Shown here one piece after another: positions 35,201 to 42,972 of a DNA stretch of 64,000 nucleotides. The DNA is taken from contig NZ_SMOD01000021.1 in the NCBI RefSeq assembly GCF_004353905.1, positions 62,001 to 126,000 on the forward strand. Direction: 5' to 3'. This DNA comes from Paraburkholderia guartelaensis (GTDB lineage Bacteria; Pseudomonadota; Gammaproteobacteria; Burkholderiales; Burkholderiaceae). Position 1 is the stretch's first letter, and every line of letters begins with the position of its first letter. The notes under the pieces are model-generated. The model saw only the letters and a list, made by a program, of their open reading frames with translations. It searched no databases and was not told the DNA's origin. A program made the position numbers and the translations under genes.

Positions 35201-36073
35201 GTCATGCATCTGTTCGACGCCGCCGTGCAGGCGGTGGCCGATCTCGACGAGCCGGAACACCAGAACCCGCTGCGCGCACGCGTGCTGCGCGAGCGCGACG
35301 CGTTGGTCGCGAACGGCATGGCCGCCGACGAGGCACGCCGCCGCGCGGGCTGGCGTGTGTTCAGCGCGCGCCCCGGCGCCTACGGTGCGGGTTTGCAGTC
35401 GATGATCGACCATCGCCAGTGGCAGACCGACGCCGATCTCGCGAACGCGTACCAGGCGTGGGGCGGCTACGCCTACGCACAAAAGAGCGCGGGCGACGAG
35501 GCGGGCGAGGCGTTCCGCGCGCGTCTCGCGTCGCTCGACGTGGTCCTGCAGAACCAGGACAACCGCGAACACGACCTGCTCGACTCGAACGACTACTACC
35601 AGTTCCAGGGCGGCATGGCCGCGGCGGCGCGGCATTTTTCGCAGGCGCAGCCCGCGCTCTATCACGCGGACCACAGCAACCCCGCTGCGCCGCGCATTCG
35701 TCCGCTGCACGAAGAGATTGCGCGCGTGATCCGCTCGCGCGTGGTGAACCCGAAGTGGATCGACGGCGTGAAGCGCCACGGGTACAAGGGCGCGGCGGAA
35801 ATGGCGGCGACCGTGGACTATCTGTTCGGCTATGACGCGACCGCGCGCGTGGTGGGCGATCATCAGTACGCGCTCGTCGCGAACGCCTACGTGCACGACG
35901 ACGACACGCGCGAATTCATGCAGCGCCACAATCCGCACGCGCTGCATGCCGTGTGCGAGCGCTTGCTCGAAGCGATCCAGCGCGGGCTCTGGCAGGAGCC
36001 GGGCGAGCATCGCGCACAACTTGAACACCGTCTGCTCGAAGCCGGGCAGCATCTGGAAGGATCAGGACCATGA
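32279..36073 (+). CDS. cobN: Cobaltochelatase large subunit CobN
   Basis: The catalytic large subunit of ATP-dependent cobaltochelatase, which inserts cobalt into hydrogenobyrinic acid a,c-diamide. At 1264 residues it has normal CobN length. Conserved H-subunit blocks are visible, for example VGKHGNLEWLPGKSVAL, IIDHLMPPLTRAENYGPL and VDTRAIPTQAAWALG. A GAGG ribosome binding site precedes the ATG. The stop overlaps the ATG of the chlI-like gene (ATGA), so the large and small subunits are translationally coupled. The AAA and VWA partners here are of ChlI/ChlD type; no CobS or CobT is in the window. Confidence 0.97.
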   Translation: MHLLRTTPGGFVDDTQGVIRIDQQPAEIVVLSSADTTLALLASVVPRLPAGFPSVRLANVTYLRQPASVDFYVEDVLQHARVVVVDHLGGETYWPYGIEQVVSLAERRGQLLAMFSGDLQEDPNLIAKSRAEPEFCRLLWRYLREGGAANAESFLRALAWRAFDWGSEPAPPVALPAAALYCPQRDVATIDEWRARWQPGAPVVALLFYKAHLQAANTAAFDALIAALLARGMNPLPLAITSLKDTLSRDVLDQLAAEHDVSLVLNTTAFAASSLDDPEPIALAGDAPVLQVILSGGNREDWVKDNHGLNSRDIAMHIALPEVDGRVITRAISFKGLAYHCKETQVDVVRYQPDVERVAFVAELARRWCRLRSLPNEEKKLALVLANYPMSEGRIGNGVGLDTPASVVGILRMLRDEGYRVADLPEDGDALMRILTQGVTNDPDTRALRPAWQSLSLDDYRARFSQLPAEAQNALIARWGVPEDDPTVRRGRFMIAGWRCGQVFVGIQPSRSRGDDTYANYHDAELVPPHAYLAFYFWLRETFGIDAIAHVGKHGNLEWLPGKSVALADTCWPDMALGPLPHLYPFIVNDPGEGSQAKRRAQAVIIDHLMPPLTRAENYGPLQDLERQVDEYYEALMVDPRRAKLLRKTILATIIEHRLHEELSVSAPQDQAGEDELLTRADAYLCELKEAQIRDGLHTFGESPQGQQRRDTLLALGRYACGDGQGANAGLIDALARDLCIDHLVDPATVDWAAPWQGPRPPLLAAVSDTPWRHAGDTRERLEMLASTLIEDICSGQRSDVDTASLPHATQALARLRDDVLPRLDACGPEELRQLRRGLEGRFVPPGPSGSPSRGRPDVLPTGRNFYSVDTRAIPTQAAWALGMKSAHQLIERHLQEHGDYPRAVGLSVWGTATMRTGGDDIAQAFALIGVRPKWAAGSQRVTDFEIMPVEALDRPRIDVTMRVSGFFRDAFPNVMHLFDAAVQAVADLDEPEHQNPLRARVLRERDALVANGMAADEARRRAGWRVFSARPGAYGAGLQSMIDHRQWQTDADLANAYQAWGGYAYAQKSAGDEAGEAFRARLASLDVVLQNQDNREHDLLDSNDYYQFQGGMAAAARHFSQAQPALYHADHSNPAAPRIRPLHEEIARVIRSRVVNPKWIDGVKRHGYKGAAEMAATVDYLFGYDATARVVGDHQYALVANAYVHDDDTREFMQRHNPHALHAVCERLLEAIQRGLWQEPGEHRAQLEHRLLEAGQHLEGSGP

Positions 36074-37107
36074 GCGCAGCGGCCTCGCGTCCCGCGTTTC
36101 CCTTTACCGCGCTGGTTGGCCAGGCGCCGCTACAGCGCGCGCTGCTGCTCGCGGCCATTGATCCCGCGATAGGCGGCGTGCTGGTGAGCGGGCCGCGCGG
36201 CACAGCGAAATCCACGGCGGCGCGTGCGCTCGCGGCGCTCTTGCCGGAAGGCGCGTTCGTCACGCTGCCGCTCGGTGCGAGCGAGGACAAGCTGATCGGC
36301 ACGCTCGACCTCGAAGCGGCGTTGCGCGAGAGCGCGGTGCGCTTCGCGCCAGGGCTGCTCGCGCGCGCGCATGGCGGCGTGCTCTACGTGGACGAAGTGA
36401 ACCTGCTGCCCGATGCGCTCGTCGACGTGCTGCTCGACGCGGCAGCGAGCGGCGTGAACACCATCGAGCGCGATGGGGTTTCGCACACGCACGACGCGCA
36501 CTTCGTGCTGGTTGGCACGATGAATCCCGAAGAAGGCGAGTTGCGTCCGCAATTGCTCGATCGCTTCGGCTTGATGGTCGAACTCGGCACGCCTTATGAC
36601 GTCGCTGAACGGCAACGCATCGTCAAGGCGCGGCTTGCATTCGACGCCGATCCGCAGGCGTTTTGTGCGGTGCGCGAGACCGAACAGCGCGCGCTCGCCC
36701 AGCGTATCGCGGCGGCCCGCGAAGCGCTCGACAAGCTCGGCTGGAGCGATGCTGTCCACGAGCGCGCGGCGCAGCGTTGCATCGAGGCCGCCGTTGACGG
36801 CTTGCGCGCCGACCTCGTGATGCTGCGTGCGGCGCGTGCACTCGCCGCGTTCGAAGGGGCGCAAGCGGTGAGCCCGGAACACGTCGATGAGGTTGCCGAT
36901 GGCGTGCTCGCGCATAGGCGGCACGCCATGCCGCAGCGCTCCGATGCGCCGTCTTCCCGCGAGCCGCTGCCGCCCCCATCCGCGCCGAGGCACGAAGACA
37001 AGCACACCGAAACATCATCGGATGCCGATTGGGGCGAGATGCCGCCCGAGCCCGTCGCGGCGAAGGCCGTGAAGGGCGTGATCCCGCTGCCCGCAAAAAA
37101 ACGCTGA
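36070..37107 (+). CDS. ChlI/BchI-type AAA+ chelatase small subunit (zero-frame product)
   Basis: A 345-residue AAA+ ATPase resembling the magnesium-chelatase small subunit, here almost certainly working with CobN to insert cobalt. Walker A is SGPRGTAKSTAARAL (about residues 39-53), Walker B is GVLYVDEVNLL (about 102-112), and GTMNPEEGELRPQLLDRFG is the conserved sensor block. A helical lid domain follows (about 200-285), then a Pro/Glu-rich linker. The last codons contain seven consecutive A residues just before the stop, in phase for -1 slippage into the overlapping VWA frame. The ATG overlaps the cobN stop by 4 nt. The zero-frame product would be the small subunit. Confidence 0.93.
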   Translation: MSAAASRPAFPFTALVGQAPLQRALLLAAIDPAIGGVLVSGPRGTAKSTAARALAALLPEGAFVTLPLGASEDKLIGTLDLEAALRESAVRFAPGLLARAHGGVLYVDEVNLLPDALVDVLLDAAASGVNTIERDGVSHTHDAHFVLVGTMNPEEGELRPQLLDRFGLMVELGTPYDVAERQRIVKARLAFDADPQAFCAVRETEQRALAQRIAAAREALDKLGWSDAVHERAAQRCIEAAVDGLRADLVMLRAARALAAFEGAQAVSPEHVDEVADGVLAHRRHAMPQRSDAPSSREPLPPPSAPRHEDKHTETSSDADWGEMPPEPVAAKAVKGVIPLPAKKR

Positions 37108-37154
37108 CCCGTCGGGCACAGGCCGCCGCCTCGGCACAGGGCGGCGCTCGACGG
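37095..37154 (+). promoter_or_regulatory. Predicted programmed -1 ribosomal frameshift signal
   Basis: The heptamer A_AAA_AAA at 37095-37101 is exactly in the X_XXY_YYZ phase relative to the chlI-like frame, two codons before its TGA (37105-37107). After a 7-nt spacer comes a long hairpin: outer arms CCGTCG (37109-37114) and CGACGG (37149-37154), inner arms CGCCGCC (37124-37130) and GGCGGCG (37140-37146). Slipping -1 joins residue 344 to the VWA frame, giving a 567-residue ChlD-like protein. All three classic elements are present; function is predicted, not shown. Confidence 0.83.
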
Positions 37155-37772
37155 CGAGAAGGCCCGGGGCGCGGTCTCGCACAAATCGCGAAGCGCGGCG
37201 AGCGCATCGCCTGGCCGCCCACGCTTGCGGCCAAACGCGCCGGATCGTTGCAGGCGCGACATTTCCGCTTCGCCAAACGCAAGACGGGTTCCGGCGCACT
37301 CCATTGCTTCGTGCTGGACTGCTCGGCTTCGATGCTCGCGCGCGGCCAGCTCGCGCTCGCCAAGGGGTTGCTGATCGCGCTGTTCGATCGCGCCCGCGCA
37401 GAGCGTGTGGAAGTGGCGCTGATTGCTTTCGGCGGTGCCGGGGCCGAACTGAGGTTCGGGCCCGCGGTGCCGCGCTGGTGGAACGAGCGCTGGATCGAGC
37501 CGATCGGCGGGGGCGGCGGTACGCCGCTCGAAGCGGGCATCGGTCGGGCTGCACAGGTGCTCGACACTGCCGCGCGCCGCGATCCGGCGCGCACCCGCCA
37601 TCTCTGGCTGTTCAGCGACGGCCGCACGACGCAGTGGCCCGCGCGGCCACGCCACGCCGATCACGTCACGGTGATCGATTGCGAACTTGGTGCGCTGCGC
37701 GTGGGGCGCTGCGAGGCGCTCGCGCAGGCATGGGCCGGCGAGTGCCTGAACGCGCAGGCATTGATCGCCTGA
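37101..37772 (+). CDS. VWA domain part of a ChlD-type chelatase medium subunit, probably made by -1 frameshift
   Basis: A von Willebrand A module with an intact MIDAS: DCSASM, the conserved Thr in GGGGTPLEAG, and FSDGRTT. It is preceded by a basic linker (KRGERIAWPPTLAAKRAG), as in BchD/ChlD medium subunits. This frame has no ATG or GTG before the VWA core; the only independent start would be a TTG at 37029, 79 nt inside the chlI-like gene, without a clear ribosome binding site. The frame is reached by -1 slippage at the A7 run, giving a 567-residue AAA-linker-VWA protein. The coordinates given are those of the frameshifted extension. Its 3' end converges with the flagellar-brake gene, 7 nt away. 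Confidence 0.88.
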   Translation, partial: TLTRRAQAAASAQGGARRREGPGRGLAQIAKRGERIAWPPTLAAKRAGSLQARHFRFAKRKTGSGALHCFVLDCSASMLARGQLALAKGLLIALFDRARAERVEVALIAFGGAGAELRFGPAVPRWWNERWIEPIGGGGGTPLEAGIGRAAQVLDTAARRDPARTRHLWLFSDGRTTQWPARPRHADHVTVIDCELGALRVGRCEALAQAWAGECLNAQALIA

Positions 37773-37779
37773 ACGCGCG

Positions 37780-38748
37780 TTAGCGCATGCTGCCGGTCCA
37801 GTACAGCACGTCGTCCTGACGATCGAATACGTAGACTTTCATCGCCATCTGCTCGGCGGGCGTCAGGCGGTCGAGTTCGAGGCCGAGCGTCGCGTGCGCG
37901 GGGTCGCCCGTTTCCGCCTGCACGTTGCGGATGATCGCGCAGGTTTCGATCGTTGTTGCGTTCTCGCCCGAGCGCAGCTGGAAGGCCACGCGCAGCCGCT
38001 CGCCAACCTTGCCGAGCGCCCATGCGGCACTCACCGAAAGCCCGAGCGCGCTGATTCCGCGTGCGAGCGCCACGCCGTCATAACCCGCGCCTTCCTCGCC
38101 GATGCCGTAGCGCACGGGAAATTGCGCGCGCACCCGAATCGAGCGGCGTTCGCGCAGGCGGCGGATGTTGGCGGGCTTCGAAAGCACGAGATAGTCGAGC
38201 GGCGACTGGTTGAGCGCATGCACGGTGCATACGAAACGATAGACGGCCTGGCTCGCAATCGGGACGATCTCCACGTTTTCGCCCGGCGTGATGGCGATGG
38301 GGCGGCCATCGACATAGGGCATCGTCACGAAGAGCGCCTCGTTGGGCGCGAAACCGATCAGGCGGCACGGGTGCATCGGCGCGCCGCTCGCGCCCATCTG
38401 CGGACGCAGGCCCATCAGCGCGCCGATGGTCAGGTGCATGTCACGCGTGGTGGCGGCGGTAACGCCGATGCTAGCCGCATTCGCGGCCGTTGCGCTTTCC
38501 GGTGTGACCTCGAGCCTTTCCATGTCGCCGCGATGCGGCGCGAAATGCAGGAACAGAAAGTCGCGTTCCGCTTCGCCCATCAGCACCGAGCCGGCATCGA
38601 GCAGCAAGGCGCCGTCGCGATCGACGACAGGCCAGGCGAGCGGCTCGCCGACCGGCAGGGCTTGCGGCGTGAGCGGGGCGGCTTCGGTTACAGCATCGGT
38701 TGCGGCGTCGGTGGCTTCGGCTTGAGCTTCGGTGGTCGGGTTGGTCAT
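37780..38748 (-). CDS. YcgR-like flagellar brake protein (PilZ family)
   Basis: A protein of about 322 residues with a Thr/Ala-rich N-terminus, a YcgR-type N-terminal domain (about 100-215, containing CRLIGFAPNEALFVTMP) and a C-terminal PilZ domain (about 215-320) starting with the Arg-rich RLRERRSIRVRA. Such proteins bind cyclic di-GMP and slow the flagellar motor. The second PilZ signature, usually (D/N)xSxxG, reads RGISALG here, so nucleotide binding may be altered. The start is ATG 38748; an in-frame GTG at 38790 would add 14 residues. The diguanylate cyclase gene lies divergently next to it, inside the cobalamin region. Confidence 0.85.
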   Translation of the reverse strand: MTNPTTEAQAEATDAATDAVTEAAPLTPQALPVGEPLAWPVVDRDGALLLDAGSVLMGEAERDFLFLHFAPHRGDMERLEVTPESATAANAASIGVTAATTRDMHLTIGALMGLRPQMGASGAPMHPCRLIGFAPNEALFVTMPYVDGRPIAITPGENVEIVPIASQAVYRFVCTVHALNQSPLDYLVLSKPANIRRLRERRSIRVRAQFPVRYGIGEEGAGYDGVALARGISALGLSVSAAWALGKVGERLRVAFQLRSGENATTIETCAIIRNVQAETGDPAHATLGLELDRLTPAEQMAMKVYVFDRQDDVLYWTGSMR

Positions 38749-38960
38749 CGGCGCAGGCTGGGCAGTGAGCGGTTCGCGTCGCGAATTCACTTCGCGGGTT
38801 CATCTGGTTTACGGCGCCGCGGCAGGGAAATTGAGTGCGTGCCGCGATTCGAAGGCCGTTTCGCGACCCGCAGTATGATGCCCCTGAATGCAATCTGTAA
38901 TTGGCCGGCACGCGGTACGAGCGGTATCAACCCAATGAGCGGAGCAAGAGGAAACGCCTC

Positions 38961-40532
38961 ATGAAGCTCTGGACACGATGTTTGCGAATCCTCCGCCAAT
39001 GGAACCGGACGCTCATGCAGTGGGTGGGCAGCCATCCGTTCATTGTCGGCACGATGGGCTCGCTAGTCGGCGCGGCCATCGTCGCCATCGTGCTGTTGGG
39101 GCTGTTGCAGCAGCGCACCCAGGCCATCGTCGGCACGCAGCGCCATTCAGCCGCGCTCGTTGCGCTGATGTCGAACGACCTCGAGGCGAATTTCGGCATC
39201 TACGACCTTTTGCTGATCGATGCCGCCGAAAGCGCGCGCGACCCGCGCACGCAAGGGCTTCCGGCCGACATCCGCCGCAAGATGCTGTTCGGCCGCGTGG
39301 CGACCGGCGCGTATCTCGACGACGCGTTCTGTGCCGACGCGAGCGGCAATATCGTCGAATCGCGGGACGGCCGCGCGTATCCCGGCGTCAATCTCGCGGA
39401 TCGCGACTATTTCACGGTGCAGCGCGATCGCTCGGTCGGCATGTATATTTCGGACCCGATTCGCTCGCGCACGCGCGAAGGCCAATATTCGATTGCGCTG
39501 TCACGCCGCGTGACCGAGTACGACGGCTCGTTTGGCGGCGTCGTGCTGCTCACGCTGCGGCTTGCTTATTTTCAGCAACTGTTCGACCGGATCGACGTCG
39601 ACCCGAAGGGCAGCGCGTTTATCCTGCTGAACGACGGGACCATGCTCGCGCACCGTCCCTATTCGGACTACGAAGTGGGTGCGCAAATCGGCGAGCTGGA
39701 ATACGTCCAGCCGATGCTGAAGGCCGGTGCCGGCTCGTTCATCGCCGCGGGCGAGGAGGACGAGGTCGAACGCATCTACACGTTCAAGCGCGTTCCGCAC
39801 ACGACGCTCATCGCGGTGGTCGCGCCTTCTGTGGACGGCGCGCTCGACGCATGGCGCCACCGTCTGCGGATCTACGCGCCGATGGCGTTGATCTTTGGCG
39901 CGCTGATCGCGGCTTCGTCGTGGCTGCTTGCATATTCGATGCGCACGCGGCTCGCCACGCAAAAAGAATTCGAGCGTCTTGCGGTTACCGACGCGCTCAC
40001 GGGCCTCTTCAACCGGCGCGCACTCGACTTGCGCATCGAAACTGAATGGCAGCACGCGAGACGCGCGGGCGAACCGCTCTCCGTGCTCTTCATCGACATC
40101 GACAAGTTCAAGCTCTTCAACGACTTCTACGGACACGCGGAGGGCGATAAGGTGCTTGCCGCTGTGGCCCGCGCGATACGCGAGGCCTGCCGCCGCGCTA
40201 CGGACATGGTTGCGCGCTACGGCGGCGAAGAGTTCGCCGCGGTCCTGCCGGCCACGCCGGCCGACGGCGCCGTGAAAATCGCGGAAGCGGTGCGCCAGCA
40301 GGTGGCGGCGCTAGGAATCGCGCACGAGCACAGCGAGTATGGCACGCTGACCGTGAGCATTGGCTGCGCCACCTGTGTGCCGCACAAGAGCGATGGCGCG
40401 CAGGCGCTGCTGCGCGCCGCCGACGCGGAGCTTTACGCCGCGAAGCAGGCGGGGCGCAATCAGGTGAAAGCGCGCGAGTTCGAGGGTGCACCACCGGACC
40501 CGCGCGACGCGCTGCCTATCTTGAAGGCGTGA
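38961..40532 (+). CDS. Membrane-bound diguanylate cyclase with a PDC/dCACHE sensor
   Basis: A 523-residue inner-membrane enzyme that makes cyclic di-GMP from GTP. A first membrane helix lies at about residues 27-50, followed by a periplasmic PDC/dCACHE sensor (about 55-300, with GRAYPGVNLADRDYF typical of this fold), a second helix (about 305-330) and a GGDEF domain (about 345-505). The active-site motif is GGEEF (near 420-424), so it should be active, and the inhibitory I-site RATD lies exactly five residues before it. The ATG at 38961 has AAGAGGAAA upstream. It is divergent from the flagellar-brake gene and converges with cobJ, 11 nt away. Confidence 0.92.
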   Translation: MKLWTRCLRILRQWNRTLMQWVGSHPFIVGTMGSLVGAAIVAIVLLGLLQQRTQAIVGTQRHSAALVALMSNDLEANFGIYDLLLIDAAESARDPRTQGLPADIRRKMLFGRVATGAYLDDAFCADASGNIVESRDGRAYPGVNLADRDYFTVQRDRSVGMYISDPIRSRTREGQYSIALSRRVTEYDGSFGGVVLLTLRLAYFQQLFDRIDVDPKGSAFILLNDGTMLAHRPYSDYEVGAQIGELEYVQPMLKAGAGSFIAAGEEDEVERIYTFKRVPHTTLIAVVAPSVDGALDAWRHRLRIYAPMALIFGALIAASSWLLAYSMRTRLATQKEFERLAVTDALTGLFNRRALDLRIETEWQHARRAGEPLSVLFIDIDKFKLFNDFYGHAEGDKVLAAVARAIREACRRATDMVARYGGEEFAAVLPATPADGAVKIAEAVRQQVAALGIAHEHSEYGTLTVSIGCATCVPHKSDGAQALLRAADAELYAAKQAGRNQVKAREFEGAPPDPRDALPILKA

Positions 40533-40543
40533 GTGCGTTTCTT

Positions 40544-42253
40544 TTAGGCATCCTCGCGATACCAGCGCGGCGTGTAAATCCACTCGCTGCCGTCACCGCG
40601 AGCGAACCCGCGCGTGGCCGACGACCCAACGATCACCATCGTGCGCATATCGACGTCCGCCGAACGCAATTCGCCCAGGGTCGTGGCGCGCAGCGTCTCG
40701 CCGGGGCGGCCCACGTCGCGGCCCAGCACCACGCGCGTGTGCGGCACGCGCACGCTGCGCACGATTTCCAGCGCGCGCTCGAGCTGCCAGGGCCGCGCGC
40801 GAGAGATGGGGTTGTAGAACGCCATCACGAGATCGGCCTGCGCTGCGTGCAGCAGGCGCTTTTCGATCACCCCCCACGGCTTCAGGTTGTCGGATAGCGA
40901 AAGCATGCAGAAGTCGTGGCCGAGCGGCGCGCCGACTTGCGCCGCCGTGGCGAGCGCGGCGGAAACGCCTGGCACGATCGCCAGTTCGACGGCATGCCAG
41001 CGTGCGTCATCCGAGCCTTCGAGGGCTTCGAGCACGGCGGCCGCCATGGCGAATACGCCGGGGTCGCCCGACGAGACCACGGCCACGCGCCGGCCCTCGC
41101 TCGCCATCTCGAACGCGTGGCGGGCGCGCTGCAGTTCTTCGCGGTTGTCGGTGGCGTGGCGCTGCTGGTCCGCGCGAAACGGGCCTGCCATATCGACATA
41201 GGTTGCATAGCCGACGATATCGGTGGCGCTGTCGAGCGCGGCGCGCGCGGCGGGCGTGAGCAGGTCGGCGCGGCCGGGGCCGAGGCCCAGCACCGTGAGC
41301 TTGCCACGCGCGCGGCCCAGCGCGAGCGGGTCGAGCGGCGCGGCCGCGCAGGCAAGGGCGACGCCTTTTTCGTTCGGCGCGTAGCGCTCGACGTCCGCCG
41401 CGAAGTCGAGGGCGGCAAGCGTGGCTTGCGGCGTGTTTTCCGCGCTATCGACGAAGCGCAATGGAACGCCGAGTTGCGTTGCCGCCTGCGCGAGCGATAC
41501 ATCGCACATGTGCGCAGCAGGGGCGACGAGCGCCGCGAGCGCGAGCGGCGCGAGGCCGTGCGCATCGAGCGCGTGGCGCACGCTATCGGCAAGCGCCTCT
41601 TGCGGCGCGCTCACGGCCGCGACGATGCTACGCGGATGAATCACGAGGTCGTCGGGACTGCCGTCCCAGGCTTGCGCGCTCACGCGGATGGCATGGCGCG
41701 CCGCGGCGTCGCGCGGCAGATCGACGTTTTCCAGCCACGGTGCCTGGCCGTCCACGCGTGTCGTTGCGCCTGCAAGCAGATCGGAGACGAAGCGCTTGCC
41801 TTGCGCGAGGCTCGCGAGCGCATAGCCCGCGGGCGGATTGAGCAGGCAGGTGCCGAAGCGCAATTCGCCGCTCGTGGTGATGGCGGGCGCAACCGCGAGC
41901 GCCGCGCCGATTTCGCGTGCCATGACGTTCACGCCGGTGAGTCCGCCGAGCAGCGGCACGATGGCGCTGCCGTCCTCCGCGAGCGCGAGTACCGGCGGCT
42001 CCGCGCCCTTGTTGGCAAGCAGTGGCGCGAGGCAGCGGATCACGATGCCCGCCGCGCAGAGCGCGAGGATGGGCAGGCCGCGCGTATAGCATTCGCGCAA
42101 ATGCGCGCCAAGCTCGCTGAACGCGACGTCGCCTGCCACGCGGCCCTGCAGCGCATGGACCTGCGCGTCTGGGTAGAGCGCCTGCACGCGTCGCGCCGTA
42201 GCGAGCGCGCCGGGCCCGAGAATGACGATGGCGGGCGGCGTCACGACTGCCAT
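40544..42253 (-). CDS. cobJ: CbiG-like / CobJ fusion: precorrin-3B C17-methyltransferase
   Basis: Methylates C17 and contracts the corrin ring. The 569-residue protein is about twice as long as a plain CobJ. The N-terminal part (about residues 1-310) is CbiG-like: LCAAGIVIRCLAPLLANKGA and LGGLTGVNVMAREIGAAL match the CbiG N-domain, and a segment around 215-285 resembles the CbiG C-domain/CobE. The C-terminal part (about 320-569) is the SAM-dependent methylase, with LTVLGLGPGRADLLTPAA, VVSSGDPGVFAMA and MAFYNPISRARPW. The ATG at 42253 overlaps the end of cobI by 13 nt. It is the last gene of cobG-cobH-cobI-cobJ. Confidence 0.95.
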   Translation of the reverse strand: MAVVTPPAIVILGPGALATARRVQALYPDAQVHALQGRVAGDVAFSELGAHLRECYTRGLPILALCAAGIVIRCLAPLLANKGAEPPVLALAEDGSAIVPLLGGLTGVNVMAREIGAALAVAPAITTSGELRFGTCLLNPPAGYALASLAQGKRFVSDLLAGATTRVDGQAPWLENVDLPRDAAARHAIRVSAQAWDGSPDDLVIHPRSIVAAVSAPQEALADSVRHALDAHGLAPLALAALVAPAAHMCDVSLAQAATQLGVPLRFVDSAENTPQATLAALDFAADVERYAPNEKGVALACAAAPLDPLALGRARGKLTVLGLGPGRADLLTPAARAALDSATDIVGYATYVDMAGPFRADQQRHATDNREELQRARHAFEMASEGRRVAVVSSGDPGVFAMAAAVLEALEGSDDARWHAVELAIVPGVSAALATAAQVGAPLGHDFCMLSLSDNLKPWGVIEKRLLHAAQADLVMAFYNPISRARPWQLERALEIVRSVRVPHTRVVLGRDVGRPGETLRATTLGELRSADVDMRTMVIVGSSATRGFARGDGSEWIYTPRWYREDA

Positions 42254-42972
42254 TTCACCCCCGGCACGACGAGCAGCGAGAAGTAGGGCGAAGCCATCGG
42301 ATCGACGTCGTCGAGCGGGACGATGCGCTGGTTCGCCATCGTTGCGCGCTCGACATACAGCGCGCGATGCGCGAGACCCAGTTCGCCCAGCACGCGGCGC
42401 ACCTTGTCGAAATTGCGGCCCAGTTTCATGATTACGGCGGCGTCCGCGTCGGCCAGGCGCCGGCGCAATTCGTCCTCGGGCAGCACGCCCGAGAGGACGG
42501 CGAGGCTCTGGTTGCGGTAGACGAGCGGCACGCCCAGCACCGCCGCGCCGCCCAGCATCGAGCACACGCCCGGCACGACTTCGGCCTCGTAGTGCGCGGC
42601 GAGCCGGTCGTGCAGATACATGTACGAGCCATAGAAGAACGGATCGCCTTCGCAGATCACGGCCACGTCGCGTCCGGCGTCGAGGTGGCGCGAAAGCATT
42701 TGCGCCGCGCCGTCGTAGAAGTCGGCGATGATCGCTTCGTACGAGAGCGGCGGTTCGAGCGCTTCGGTCGTCACGGGGTACACGAGCGGCAGGCGTTCCT
42801 GCTCCGCTTCGAGATGGGCTTCGACGATGCCAAACGCATTGCCTTTCTTGCCCTTCGCGACGAAATACGCGACCACGGGCGCGGCCTTGAGCAGGCGCAG
42901 CGCCTTGAGCGTGAGCAGTTCGGGGTCGCCGGGGCCGACGCCAATGCCATGCAGACGTCCTTTGCGGATCAT
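42241..42972 (-). CDS. cobI: Precorrin-2 C20-methyltransferase CobI
   Basis: Transfers a methyl group from SAM to C20 of precorrin-2. A 243-residue member of the tetrapyrrole methylase family, with GIGVGPGDPELLTLKALRLL at the N-terminus, VICEGDPFFYGSYMYLHDRL and a C-terminal half with VVPGVCSMLGGAAVLGVPL. The length fits CobI/CbiL. The ATG at 42972 immediately follows the cobH stop. It overlaps cobJ by 13 nt, so all four genes of the operon appear translationally linked. The CobI rather than CbiL assignment rests on the cobG context. Confidence 0.95.
   Translation of the reverse strand: MIRKGRLHGIGVGPGDPELLTLKALRLLKAAPVVAYFVAKGKKGNAFGIVEAHLEAEQERLPLVYPVTTEALEPPLSYEAIIADFYDGAAQMLSRHLDAGRDVAVICEGDPFFYGSYMYLHDRLAAHYEAEVVPGVCSMLGGAAVLGVPLVYRNQSLAVLSGVLPEDELRRRLADADAAVIMKLGRNFDKVRRVLGELGLAHRALYVERATMANQRIVPLDDVDPMASPYFSLLVVPGVKWQS

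Noticed and set aside
37029..37100. Independent TTG start for the VWA protein
   Set aside because: It lies deep inside the chlI-like gene without a clear ribosome binding site; a well-formed -1 slippery site and hairpin at the junction explain the frame better. It is not fully excluded.
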